From: Pseudanabaena yagii GIHE-NHR1
Lineage (GTDB): Bacteria; Cyanobacteriota; Cyanobacteriia; Pseudanabaenales; Pseudanabaenaceae
Reading direction: 5' to 3'
Assembly: GCF_012863495.1 (NCBI RefSeq)
Contig: NZ_JAAVJL010000006.1
Span: 1 to 64,000 of the forward strand
Length of the DNA: 64,000 nucleotides
A program made the translations under genes and the position numbers. Shown piece by piece: positions 17,919 through 29,053 of the stretch. Position 1 is the stretch's first letter, and every line of letters starts with the position of its first letter. Below the pieces are notes generated by a model. That model did no database searches. It worked only from the letters and a program-made list of their open reading frames with translations, and was not told the origin of the DNA.

Positions 17919-20900
17919 TAGACTCTGTAGGCTGGGCTTCAAAGCCTCTGAAACCCTTTTAGGGATTGAAACAGGAAAAAGGAAGATGTAGCGCCTATAA
18001 ACTCCGAAGCTTCAAAGCCTCTGAAACCCTTTTAGGGATTGAAACTTTGCAGTTATTTCAAGGTATTCTGCAAGTTTGCAGCTTCAAAGCCTCTGAAACC
18101 CTTTTAGGGATTGAAACATGTTAAAAAGCCCCTCAGTGAGTACTCTGTAGTAGGCTTCAAAGCCTCTGAAACCCTTTTAGGGATTGAAACCTATACCTAT
18201 CTATCGATTCTATTCATGTTCACAAGCTTCAAAGCCTCTGAAACCCTTTTAGGGATTGAAACACATTTGGTATAGGTTTTTGATTAGGACTACTAACAGG
18301 CTTCAAAGCCTCTGAAACCCTTTTAGGGATTGAAACATAGCGACCCATCCTGTAGGAAACCACCAAGCCCCCCAAGGCTTCAAAGCCTCTGAAACCCTTT
18401 TAGGGATTGAAACAACAATTAAGGTGTTAACAGCATCTACCAGTTTTTGGCTTCAAAGCCTCTGAAACCCTTTTAGGGATTGAAACGTTTCTTCACCTTC
18501 CAAGAAAAATCCTTATACTATTGCTTCAAAGCCTCTGAAACCCTTTTAGGGATTGAAACGTTATGACCCCTAGTGGATATCGGATCGAACTAGGCTTCAA
18601 AGCCTCTGAAACCCTTTTAGGGATTGAAACCCAACCGTGCCATTCTACTGACCTGATCCTTGAGAGCTTCAAAGCCTCTGAAACCCTTTTAGGGATTGAA
18701 ACAGATTTGGGAACCAGACAACCTACGCGATGATTGATGCTTCAAAGCCTCTGAAACCCTTTTAGGGATTGAAACAGACGAGTTAATACATACAATCCAG
18801 ACAAAGGGAAGCTTCAAAGCCTCTGAAACCCTTTTAGGGATTGAAACCCTTTCAGTTGATTTTGGATTTTGACGCGATCGGCGCTTCAAAGCCTCTGAAA
18901 CCCTTTTAGGGATTGAAACTTCATCAGCAACGAAAGCGACTAAGGGAGTAGAAGGCTTCAAAGCCTCTGAAACCCTTTTAGGGATTGAAACCTCAAATGG
19001 ATTACTTGCGAACTTATTTAATGAAGCTTCAAAGCCTCTGAAACCCTTTTAGGGATTGAAACTCAACCTGCCTAATGCGGTTCCCTCGATCCATAAGCTT
19101 CAAAGCCTCTGAAACCCTTTTAGGGATTGAAACCCAAGTGCAGTAGGGGAAAGAATCTAGAGTACGTTGCACGCTTCAAAGCCTCTGAAACCCTTTTAGG
19201 GATTGAAACGACAATCCATTGCTTTTTATTTCAGTACCTATCAAGCTTCAAAGCCTCTGAAACCCTTTTAGGGATTGAAACATTTGCCCCTTCCTACGGT
19301 TGCCAATGCTACGCTTAAGCTTCAAAGCCTCTGAAACCCTTTTAGGGATTGAAACAACCACAGTTTTAAACAATAAGGCTAGCTCAGGTCGCTTCAAAGC
19401 CTCTGAAACCCTTTTAGGGATTGAAACATGCTTAATTCTTGCTTAATCTACCTAGTTAAACCTGCTTCAAAGCCTCTGAAACCCTTTTAGGGATTGAAAC
19501 CAGGCAATACTTCACTAGAAGCCTGTGCAAGTTCAATGGCTTCAAAGCCTCTGAAACCCTTTTAGGGATTGAAACGATGTTTCTACACCAGAGGGGACAC
19601 CAATCTATGCGGCTTCAAAGCCTCTGAAACCCTTTTAGGGATTGAAACTCATTTAGAAAGTGTGAGCAGAAAGTATGTCTAGCTTCAAAGCCTCTGAAAC
19701 CCTTTTAGGGATTGAAACTTGAAAAGGGTAACATCACAAGCAAAGCGTCCGATGCTTCAAAGCCTCTGAAACCCTTTTAGGGATTGAAACGCAGTATTCG
19801 TATTGAAGCTAAAGGCGGCTCGCTGCTTCAAAGCCTCTGAAACCCTTTTAGGGATTGAAACCAATGGCACAATCGGTCGCACTTCTAAGCGGAGTGAAGC
19901 TTCAAAGCCTCTGAAACCCTTTTAGGGATTGAAACAATAAAATTCAATTCTACCCTTGAAAGACTTGAAAGGGCTTCAAAGCCTCTGAAACCCTTTTAGG
20001 GATTGAAACTCTAACGTAGAGGCGATCGCCGAAGTATTTACGCTTAATGCTTCAAAGCCTCTGAAACCCTTTTAGGGATTGAAACAAGCAATTACTTATG
20101 TTGGCTGAGGATCGCACAGCGCTTCAAAGCCTCTGAAACCCTTTTAGGGATTGAAACGCAACGCATCAAAAGACTAGATTGGCACTTTGCGAGCTTCAAA
20201 GCCTCTGAAACCCTTTTAGGGATTGAAACAGAGATTACATCTTCAGTCGGCAAGCTGAGTTCTGGCTTCAAAGCCTCTGAAACCCTTTTAGGGATTGAAA
20301 CACATTTGATGATGAAGGCAACCCTGCCATTGAAGCTTCAAAGCCTCTGAAACCCTTTTAGGGATTGAAACAGGGCAGATCTGCTCAGATTCTTCCCAGT
20401 TTTCGCTTCAAAGCCTCTGAAACCCTTTTAGGGATTGAAACATCCCAAATTTGCTGTAAGACTCGACTTCGAGGGCTTCAAAGCCTCTGAAACCCTTTTA
20501 GGGATTGAAACAGGAATGGCAGATTTAACAATAGGCTTGGCAGGGGGCTTCAAAGCCTCTGAAACCCTTTTAGGGATTGAAACTAGATACTGATGCGATC
20601 GCCATTAGGGATGGCAGGCTTCAAAGCCTCTGAAACCCTTTTAGGGATTGAAACATGAAGACAGGAATTAAATTTTGTGAAATCTTATCGCTTCAAAGCC
20701 TCTGAAACCCTTTTAGGGATTGAAACAAAAATAGGATAGGCTCGCTTATTAAAGATTTGGGGGCTTCAAAGCCTCTGAAACCCTTTTAGGGATTGAAACT
20801 TGCCTGTGAGCCATGCAACCTTAAAAAAGGAGTGGCTTCAAAGCCTCTGAAACCCTTTTAGGGATTGAAACTGATTGGACCAACTATGTAGTTGATCCAC

Positions 20901-23900
20901 GCGAAAGCTTCAAAGCCTCTGAAACCCTTTTAGGGATTGAAACAGCAACCATTAGCGACACTACTCCAACCTCATCGGCTGCTTCAAAGCCTCTGAAACC
21001 CTTTTAGGGATTGAAACCTGATTATTGGTTAGCAGGTACACGGTGTTTAGTGCTTCAAAGCCTCTGAAACCCTTTTAGGGATTGAAACCCATTTTTACCC
21101 CAAACTGCCTTATGCAATCGGGTGCTTCAAAGCCTCTGAAACCCTTTTAGGGATTGAAACGCTAAGTGGTATATGAACCTTGAGCTAGACGCGGATGCAT
21201 GGCTTCAAAGCCTCTGAAACCCTTTTAGGGATTGAAACAGGCGCGATCGCCCACAATTTCAATTCAAATGGAGAGCTTCAAAGCCTCTGAAACCCTTTTA
21301 GGGATTGAAACGTTTTTGAAAGCACGGAATTTGCAGCCTTCATGGATGCTTCAAAGCCTCTGAAACCCTTTTAGGGATTGAAACTACATGGCAACTGGTA
21401 CTAATTTCAAGCGATTCGTGCTTCAAAGCCTCTGAAACCCTTTTAGGGATTGAAACCTGTTCAGTTACTATACGCAACACAAAGGGAAGCGGCTTCAAAG
21501 CCTCTGAAACCCTTTTAGGGATTGAAACGAAGAGATTGCAAAAGTCTCTCATAGTCTTGGATGGCTTCAAAGCCTCTGAAACCCTTTTAGGGATTGAAAC
21601 AATTACAACGACTTCGCTAGACGAGACTAGGGCTTGCTTCAAAGCCTCTGAAACCCTTTTAGGGATTGAAACAAAGGCAAAATTAAGATGCAGATCGAGA
21701 GCAGGGAGCTTCAAAGCCTCTGAAACCCTTTTAGGGATTGAAACCTGCTTGATAGTTGTTAGCCTGTACCTATCAATACGCTTCAAAGCCTCTGAAACCC
21801 TTTTAGGGATTGAAACTTTAAACTCCTTTTTATCAAGGAACTGCTCAATAAGCTTCAAAGCCTCTGAAACCCTTTTAGGGATTGAAACAATTACAGACTC
21901 AGCGTCTTCAATGTCCATTCCCATTTGCTTCAAAGCCTCTGAAACCCTTTTAGGGATTGAAACGCCACTATAGTAGCCATCATTTGTTGGCTTGACGGAG
22001 CTTCAAAGCCTCTGAAACCCTTTTAGGGATTGAAACTAATGAACTTTATACGCTCCTTCACAAGCATGATTGCTGTGCAAGCTTCAAAGCCTCTGAAACC
22101 CTTTTAGGGATTGAAACCGAGTATTGTGAGTCATGGTGCTAAGCTTGGCAATCGCTTCAAAGCCTCTGAAACCCTTTTAGGGATTGAAACATACAAAGAA
22201 TTGCTTAAATTGTTTAAAAAAGGTGAGGCTTCAAAGCCTCTGAAACCCTTTTAGGGATTGAAACGAACTTGATTTTTTGAAAAAAGTGGAAGGACTCTTG
22301 CTTCAAAGCCTCTGAAACCCTTTTAGGGATTGAAACCCCCGATCCAAGTGCATTAAAGGATTTGCGGCTTAGCTTCAAAGCCTCTGAAACCCTTTTAGGG
22401 ATTGAAACCAAATACACCCCAAGGGGGCGGCTATTGGTGAGAGCTTCAAAGCCTCTGAAACCCTTTTAGGGATTGAAACAGTTCCCTAGCCGCAGGATTG
22501 CCACGATATCCCAAGCTTCAAAGCCTCTGAAACCCTTTTAGGGATTGAAACAGTTTGTGCTTCTTACAAAGAAGTTGAATCCTAAGTGCTTCAAAGCCTC
22601 TGAAACCCTTTTAGGGATTGAAACAACAATCTAACTGTTGACCAGCCTTGCACCATTGAGCTTCAAAGCCTCTGAAACCCTTTTAGGGATTGAAACTACT
22701 ATCACCTTAGCTTTAACCTTGCATAATGCTTTGATGCTCAGCGCTTCAAAGCCTCTGAAACCCTTTTAGGGATTGAAACCTGTAAAGGATCAATCCTAAT
22801 TAATGCGCTTAGAGCTTCAAAGCCTCTGAAACCCTTTTAGGGATTGAAACCTAGAGGTTTCAGTGTTTCTCAGTTCTTAGCATCTGCTTCAAAGCCTCTG
22901 AAACCCTTTTAGGGATTGAAACATTGCTTTGTGGAACTGATTTCTAATGGCGCTCCTGCTTCAAAGCCTCTGAAACCCTTTTAGGGATTGAAACTTTATA
23001 GCACAACTCCTTTCTATAAATACACAACAGCTTCAAAGCCTCTGAAACCCTTTTAGGGATTGAAACGGAACTCCTTTAAGGATGATCGGCAAGGTTTCAG
23101 CACGCTTCAAAGCCTCTGAAACCCTTTTAGGGATTGAAACCCTCTTAATGCGTAGGCATGGCGCAAATCGTAGGCAACAAGCTTCAAAGCCTCTGAAACC
23201 CTTTTAGGGATTGAAACAAAACCCTTATAGGGCAAGCATTTCAAGAATAAGAGCTTCAAAGCCTCTGAAACCCTTTTAGGGATTGAAACTGAATAGCTGC
23301 TCTCACCTGCTAGGTGTACTAGTGCTTCAAAGCCTCTGAAACCCTTTTAGGGATTGAAACCTTGGTTATCACTGAATCTCGTTCACAAGGTTTCTCTGGC
23401 TTCAAAGCCTCTGAAACCCTTTTAGGGATTGAAACGTAACGCAGGAAAACTCAGTTGTAACGCAGGAAAAGCTTCAAAGCCTCTGAAACCCTTTTAGGGA
23501 TTGAAACGGCACACGCTGACTACTTAACCTCATTGGTTGCCCAAGCTTCAAAGCCTCTGAAACCCTTTTAGGGATTGAAACTAGCACCTTTTCGGGGCTG
23601 ATAATACCGATAGAAAGCTTCAAAGCCTCTGAAACCCTTTTAGGGATTGAAACAAAAACTATTTCGGTTGAAAATCCCATGTATCCGCGCTTCAAAGCCT
23701 CTGAAACCCTTTTAGGGATTGAAACACAATCGAGTTGATCGCCTTGCCTATTCCATACCGCTTCAAAGCCTCTGAAACCCTTTTAGGGATTGAAACTTTT
23801 CGTTGCCACAGTGCGGACAAAAAATCTTGGAGCTTCAAAGCCTCTGAAACCCTTTTAGGGATTGAAACACAGACACGCCTTGTGGCGCTTGCGAGAAAGT

Positions 23901-25448
23901 GACGCTTCAAAGCCTCTGAAACCCTTTTAGGGATTGAAACTAGAAGGAGTTGTTACCAATTCATCGCCAACATGGCTTCAAAGCCTCTGAAACCCTTTTA
24001 GGGATTGAAACGCAACAACTCCGCAATTTTCAAGGCGATCGCATCAGGCTTCAAAGCCTCTGAAACCCTTTTAGGGATTGAAACATTGCAGTTTGCAGTA
24101 AGATAAACACCTTTTGACTGCTTCAAAGCCTCTGAAACCCTTTTAGGGATTGAAACTTGAAAGCTAAGATCATTGAGAGGTTTGTAGGGTTCAAATGGCT
24201 TCAAAGCCTCTGAAACCCTTTTAGGGATTGAAACACGATTGACATTTTCTGGCTTGCTCTCTGCATCAGCTTCAAAGCCTCTGAAACCCTTTTAGGGATT
24301 GAAACATAAGGTGATTTAGATATTGGTGGATAAAACGAGGAAGGCGATCGCTAGCTTCAAAGCCTCTGAAACCCTTTTAGGGATTGAAACATAAGGTGAT
24401 ATCGCCGAAGGCTGATAAATAATTCTGCTTCAAAGCCTCTGAAACCCTTTTAGGGATTGAAACTCTTTATTCCTGATGGTGTTTGGATGTATGAGCCATT
24501 CAAGCTTCAAAGCCTCTGAAACCCTTTTAGGGATTGAAACACGAAAACTAACAAAATTTATCCAAAAATTATATGACTGCAGCTTCAAAGCCTCTGAAAC
24601 CCTTTTAGGGATTGAAACCGAGCTTAAGGAAATTGCATCGGTAATTCTTAAGCAGCTTCAAAGCCTCTGAAACCCTTTTAGGGATTGAAACAACGGGTTG
24701 ATCGGGCTTGAATTGTGTGCCTGCTCCAAGCTTCAAAGCCTCTGAAACCCTTTTAGGGATTGAAACATCCCAAATTTGCTGTAAGACTCGACTTCGAGGG
24801 AGGCTTCAAAGCCTCTGAAACCCTTTTAGGGATTGAAACCTAGGGGTAATACTTTAAAAAGGAGCTTTGATTGAGCTTCAAAGCCTCTGAAACCCTTTTA
24901 GGGATTGAAACGCTACTTGTCGCTCTTGGCAAGGTAAATGGTGGAGCTTCAAAGCCTCTGAAACCCTTTTAGGGATTGAAACTTGCGAGACTTTCAAGAC
25001 GGAACTTTACAGACTTTTGCTTCAAAGCCTCTGAAACCCTTTTAGGGATTGAAACTTTATGGCATCCAAACTATAAAGACACTGTAACAGCGCTTCAAAG
25101 CCTCTGAAACCCTTTTAGGGATTGAAACTTCCAAATACCAAGAGCTACAACAACCCTTTTAGGGATTGAAACGCAGAAAGAGCCGCCGCAGTGTAATCAC
25201 GTAGCTGAGCTTCAAAGCCTCTGAAACCCTTTTAGGGATTGAAACGACGGAAAGATCGGTGAAGAGTATCTATTTAATCTGCTTCAAAGCCTCTGAAACC
25301 CTTTTAGGGATTGAAACTATAGGGATATACAGGAGCTAATAAAAGCTCATTTGCTTCAAAGCCTCTGAAACCCTTTTAGGGATTGAAACTGCCATTCGCA
25401 CATATACCCGCTCTCGGATAAGCGCTTCAAAGCCTCTGAAACCCTTTC

Positions 25449-25721
25449 AAGACACTTCATGAAGCCTCTAAACAGCAAGTTGAAAGTGTATTAACTGATG
25501 ACCAACGCGCTCAACTTGCGATTACAATCCAATCGGGCAACAAAAAGGGTGCATGGAAATCACTGAATCTCACATCTGAACAAAAGTAGAAAATCCGTGA
25601 CATTCACAAGAGTGACAAGGAGCAAAGCCTTGCTGTTTTGACACCTGAACAACGCACCCAACTCCAACAATTGAGAGCAGCACATCCAGACAAATACAGC
25701 AATTCTCATTATGACTTTTGA
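25449..25721 (+). pseudogene. Broken LTxxQ-family (Spy/CpxP-like) gene fused to the array end
   Basis: Directly after the truncated last repeat a frame of 91 codons reads as a helical protein with two LTxxQ-type motifs (LTDDQ and LTPEQRTQLQQL), as in the Spy/CpxP periplasmic chaperone family. It is interrupted by one TAG stop (LTSEQK-stop-KIRDIHK, at about 25588). The 5' end, including any signal peptide, has been replaced by the CRISPR array. The last eight codons come from an inserted MITE: without it the gene would end ...AHPDK-stop. So the gene is damaged at both ends and in the middle. Confidence 0.7.
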
Positions 25722-25837
25722 TTAGCCTAAGCCGTCAAATTTTCAACGAAGACATCGGCTTTTCAAGGACAGCTATTGCGACTATTCTCAATAGCTAACG
25801 CTGGATCAAGGTAATTTTTCCATAATGAGAATTGCTG
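25697..25837. mobile_element. 141-bp MITE with 17-bp inverted repeats and 9-bp target duplication
   Basis: The ends are CAGCAATTCTCATTATG (25697-25713) and its exact reverse complement (25821-25837). The flanks are identical nine-base copies AGACAAATA (25688-25696 and 25838-25846). There is no gene inside. Excision restores a TAA stop codon to the upstream remnant. The 9-bp duplication points to mobilisation by an IS whose transposase makes 9-bp cuts; no such partner with these ends is in the window. Confidence 0.88.
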
Positions 25838-25986
25838 AGACAAATAACTATTCTTGGACTTTTCTGTTGCTATGTGCTATGGCGCTTGGTGCGATCGCTA
25901 CGACCGTCAGAAATCTCCCACAAAAAACTGAACCAAATTTTTGTGGGAATCGTCTAAACTCGAAACCCTTTTTCTCACAATATAAT

Positions 25987-26018
25987 AAGCAACTTTACTC
26001 TGCTATGTGAAGTTGCTT
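25987..26018 (+). terminator. Hairpin followed by T-rich tail
   Basis: The nine-base arms AAGCAACTT and AAGTTGCTT surround a 14-base loop and are followed by GTTTATTTTC. This could end transcription reading out of the array region just before the next gene. Confidence 0.5.
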
Positions 26019-26050
26019 GTTTATTTTCTTACTAATTTTTTATAACTCTA

Positions 26051-26632
26051 ATGACTACTTACTTAACTAAACGTCAAACTGCCGATCATGCTGCTCTAGT
26101 TCAGCCCGATGGTTGTACCTGTCAGAGTGCTGCCATCTGTGAAGCTTTGGGAAAAACTGCCTCAGATATTCCCGCAGTTCGAGCAACTTTACTATCTCTG
26201 GGTACACCCGGTGATCCTGCAACCATAGGAAAATATCTGAAAAGTGCTGTTGGCAATAAATATTACTATAACGGTAACGCCAGTCTGACCGATATGCTGA
26301 CTGCGATTAGAGACTCAGGGGCATTTCTAATTATTCACACAAGCCTAACTGTTAGTGGTCATGTAATTGCGATCAATGGTGTAGATGTTGATGATTCAGG
26401 TATCATTCAAGCTTTCCATGTCTTTGATTCTTGGAGTGAATTTGATGGCGCTAGCTTCTCCTATCCCAACTCAGACAATGAAAATAGCTTTGTCGGCTTG
26501 TATTCCAAAAATCTAATTTACTCAGCCTGTGTTGCGGATGGGGGTAGCTTCGAGACTGCCAAAGCGCAGTATTTCCTCAATGCTCCTGATAGCGCTCGGA
26601 AAGGAGCTTGGTTGCATATTATCCTGCCATAG
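26051..26632 (+). CDS. C39-like cysteine peptidase-fold protein
   Basis: The protein has 193 residues and no signal peptide or membrane segment. The order of a cysteine near the start (DGCTCQSAAI), a histidine in SGHVIAINGVD and an aspartate in FHVFDSWSEF fits the Cys-His-Asp triad of papain-like C39 folds. It may be a stand-alone protease or an inactive relative. It follows a hairpin terminator and ends about 150 bases before a small gene on the same strand. Its cellular substrate cannot be deduced. The assignment rests on motif order only. Confidence 0.55.
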   Translation: MTTYLTKRQTADHAALVQPDGCTCQSAAICEALGKTASDIPAVRATLLSLGTPGDPATIGKYLKSAVGNKYYYNGNASLTDMLTAIRDSGAFLIIHTSLTVSGHVIAINGVDVDDSGIIQAFHVFDSWSEFDGASFSYPNSDNENSFVGLYSKNLIYSACVADGGSFETAKAQYFLNAPDSARKGAWLHIILP

Positions 26633-26778
26633 TTTTTCAATATCTCCTTTAAATTTGTGACAGCGATCGCATATTCTCCCATTCATCATCACAGGAGCAG
26701 AGATTAGCGATCGCACTCCCCAACTTGATAGAAGGCGATACTAATCCCATAGAGAAAAACGTTTGCAGGGCAAAGACA

Positions 26779-27024
26779 ATGATCCTCAATTCACTAAACC
26801 AAGTTCGCTCGATAGTCATCAAAAGCATCGCTGGCACTGAAAAAGCAATTGTTCTTCTAGGTAAAACCTTTGTTGCCGATAAAGCCTATGAATCCCTCAC
26901 CGAAGCGATCGCAGGATGCAGAAGAGATTTGGATTTGGGCATGGCAATATTAATCGCACCAGAAGCTAACCAGTTTAAAGTTTGGGTGGCAATTCCTAAC
27001 GAATTGATTTTGCAAGCTGCCTAA
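26779..27024 (+). CDS. Small hypothetical protein convergent with umuC
   Basis: This 81-residue protein is read from the ATG at 26779; a longer frame from a TTG at 26725 is less likely. It is predicted alpha/beta with a hydrophobic strand ([21 protein letters not shown]). Its end overlaps the last codon of the convergent umuC. No family is recognised. Confidence 0.45.
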   Translation: MILNSLNQVRSIVIKSIAGTEKAIVLLGKTFVADKAYESLTEAIAGCRRDLDLGMAILIAPEANQFKVWVAIPNELILQAA

Positions 27025-28289
27025 TTTGCTTTCACCACCAGCAACTCATCCCAACGGGTCGTGTATCTAGGCGATCGCATATCGGTTTTCATCTTCCACT
27101 CTTGCTTAATCCCCTCACTGGCAAAGCGCATCGTTCCAGAGCCATAGCGCCTATTTAGCAAGTCAATTACTGCCATTAGCTTTTCATCATGGCAATCGAC
27201 TGCGGGTGATAGCAAATCCAACTGCACTGCATCAACCGAGCTTAAATCATTGAGACTAACGCCACATTTTTTATAACTGAATCCTTCTCGAAAAATACTG
27301 GTTATACAGAGCTTTGCATAGCGAATCAATACTTGAGAGCTATTCGTTGCCGTCGGCAAAGATACGGATATCGAATTACTATATTGCAGGTCATTAGGCT
27401 GGAATCGGTTAGTCGTCAGAAATACCCCTAGAACCGATGCTCGTAGTTCTCTATGTCTCAATTTTGCGGCTGCCCTTGCCGCATGATAGGCGATCGCCTC
27501 ATGCATTTGTGCCATCGTAGTTACAGGCTGACCAAACGAACGCGAACATACCATATTCTTCTGTGGTGGGGCGATCGCTTCTAAGGGCAAGCATGATACC
27601 CCCCGCAATTCATACATGAGCCTAACACCGACAATGCCCATGATTTGTTTGACTAGCGATTCATTTGCATCTCTCAACTGAGCCGCCGTTGCGATGCCAT
27701 GAGATCTCAGCCTCAATCCTAAGCGTTTATTTATGCCCCAAATATCCTCAACTGCTAGATTGTTTAGTACGCGATCACACAGCTCATCGGTTATTAATTC
27801 CGCTACACCGCTTACAGATTGTTTAGCTACATGATTTGCGGCTTTAGATAGAACCTTGTTTTTAGCTATGCCTATACCTGTCGGAATGCCAGTATATTTA
27901 AGAACCTTCTGTCGCAACCGCATACAAAAGTCCATTAAGCCATCGGTTCCCAAATGCATGAATCCCGATAAATCTAAAAAACATTCATCAATCGAATAAA
28001 TCTCGACTTCTGGAACAGATGATAAAAGAACACCGTAGACACGATGGCTCATATCTCCGTAAAGTTCGTAATTTGATGACAGTGCGATCGCTCCTGCGTT
28101 TTGAAGCTGATGTTTGTACTTGTGGTAAGGCGCACCCATCGGAATACCGAGTGCTTTTGCTTCAGGCGATCGCGCCACGATACAACCATCATTGTTCGAC
28201 AGTACGACCACAGGCTTACCCTCAAGCGACGGGTCAAACACTCGCTCACAGCTAACGTAGAAGCAATTGCAGTCAACAAGAGCAAACAT
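27021..28289 (-). CDS. umuC: UmuC, Y-family DNA polymerase V catalytic subunit
   Basis: This 422-residue protein is a translesion polymerase. The N-terminal [18 protein letters not shown] holds the first metal-binding aspartate, and [12 protein letters not shown] supplies the second acidic pair. The palm, finger, thumb and C-terminal little-finger regions all seem present. UmuC works with a processed UmuD' dimer and RecA at stalled forks. The likely partner UmuD is 1.1 kb away on the opposite strand and is abnormal (see the entry at 29371), so either another UmuD exists in the genome or this polymerase is regulated differently. Confidence 0.95.
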   Translation of the reverse strand: MFALVDCNCFYVSCERVFDPSLEGKPVVVLSNNDGCIVARSPEAKALGIPMGAPYHKYKHQLQNAGAIALSSNYELYGDMSHRVYGVLLSSVPEVEIYSIDECFLDLSGFMHLGTDGLMDFCMRLRQKVLKYTGIPTGIGIAKNKVLSKAANHVAKQSVSGVAELITDELCDRVLNNLAVEDIWGINKRLGLRLRSHGIATAAQLRDANESLVKQIMGIVGVRLMYELRGVSCLPLEAIAPPQKNMVCSRSFGQPVTTMAQMHEAIAYHAARAAAKLRHRELRASVLGVFLTTNRFQPNDLQYSNSISVSLPTATNSSQVLIRYAKLCITSIFREGFSYKKCGVSLNDLSSVDAVQLDLLSPAVDCHDEKLMAVIDLLNRRYGSGTMRFASEGIKQEWKMKTDMRSPRYTTRWDELLVVKAN

Positions 28290-28324
28290 ATTTGATTACT
28301 GTACGACAATCTTATTCTAGCAAG

Positions 28325-28849
28325 TTAGGGGCAAGGTTTGGTGCGATCAATTTTAATTGCATAGCTAAAAACTTTAACCTCAATGCCTTTTGCCCTAGCC
28401 TTGTTAATCGTGTCCTGTGTCCCCTCAGTTGTATTGACATGAAAAGCAATTAGTTCATCGGCAAGATCGATGATTTGGGTAATGCGATTGAAATATGCCA
28501 CTTTATCAATAATTTGAGTATCCCCTTCAATCAAGCAACCTATTGACCTGACAGTTTCCAACTGCGAAATCAAAGATTCCGCTTGTTCATGAGTAATTAC
28601 ACCCTCACTAGCACGATAAAAATAGTGAGCGCTATATATTTCAAACGTAGACGGGATAATAATCTTTAATCGATTAGCATCAACACCAACTTGTAAAGCT
28701 TCATCGGTAGCAAAGAAGTCCACACCCAACGCGCCACCTGAAACAAGTCCATCACCCAAGGCAAATAGAGATCGCGCCTCTTCGCGCACTTGGTTCTCAA
28801 TTTCCGAATTAGTATGTCGCCAACTTCCTGCGATTGCTATCCATTTCAT
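28325..28849 (-). CDS. SLOG/DprA-like Rossmann-fold protein
   Basis: This 174-residue protein begins MKWIAIAGSWRHTN and continues with SGGALGVDFFATDEAL, the glycine-rich nucleotide-binding signature of the SLOG superfamily (related to DprA, YpsA and lysine-decarboxylase-like proteins). These bind nucleotides or nucleotide-derived ligands and often occur in defence or DNA-uptake settings. It lies 35 bases downstream of the umuC start in the same orientation, so the two may be co-transcribed, with this gene first. The exact ligand cannot be told. Confidence 0.65.
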   Translation of the reverse strand: MKWIAIAGSWRHTNSEIENQVREEARSLFALGDGLVSGGALGVDFFATDEALQVGVDANRLKIIIPSTFEIYSAHYFYRASEGVITHEQAESLISQLETVRSIGCLIEGDTQIIDKVAYFNRITQIIDLADELIAFHVNTTEGTQDTINKARAKGIEVKVFSYAIKIDRTKPCP

Positions 28850-29053
28850 ATTTCAATTTTCCACTAGAACATGGAACTAAAATCTGCTAAACCCAAATCA
28901 CGACGATCTCAGAACCGATCACTGGTTATTGGATCATGCAGATTATGCCACTATTTGTTAAATGAAAAGCGATCGCCTTTGCAGAGAGCGATCGCTTCAA
29001 CATGATTGGGATGGGGAATTGATTGAGAATTGAGAATCGAAATTACGTTCACA

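Larger units (their letters stand above)
13668..25447 (+). CRISPR. Large type I-D CRISPR array, about 150 repeats
   Basis: The 37-base repeat begins GCTTCAAAGCCTCTG and ends TAGGGATTGAAAC; the last eight bases are the expected crRNA handle. I count about 148 complete repeats plus one 5'-deleted copy (ending 25172) and a terminal copy cut off at 25447. Spacers are mostly 33-38 bases; exceptions reach 44, 46 and 48 (22037-22080, 22697-22742, 24306-24353). Repeats are essentially identical along the array until the last few. The orientation (cas2, then leader, then array, with decay at the far end) means that transcription is rightward and the newest spacers are at the left. One spacer is interrupted by an IS5-family element at about 17012-17918. 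Counts were made by eye and may be off by one or two. Confidence 0.98.

Noticed and set aside
14553..24670. Many open frames of 60-197 codons inside the large array on both strands
   Set aside because: They all read through the repeat in the same frames (FKASETLLGIET or VSIPKRVSEALK recurring), an artefact of 37-base repeats with spacers of suitable length.
25825..26010. Open frame of 61 codons with a hydrophobic stretch after the MITE
   Set aside because: Its start codon lies within the MITE inverted repeat, so it would not exist without the insertion; the tail runs into a terminator hairpin.
28965..28998. Hairpin formed by two HIP1-containing AAGCGATCGC arms near 28.98 kb
   Set aside because: HIP1 is itself palindromic and abundant, so the pairing is weak evidence for a terminator.
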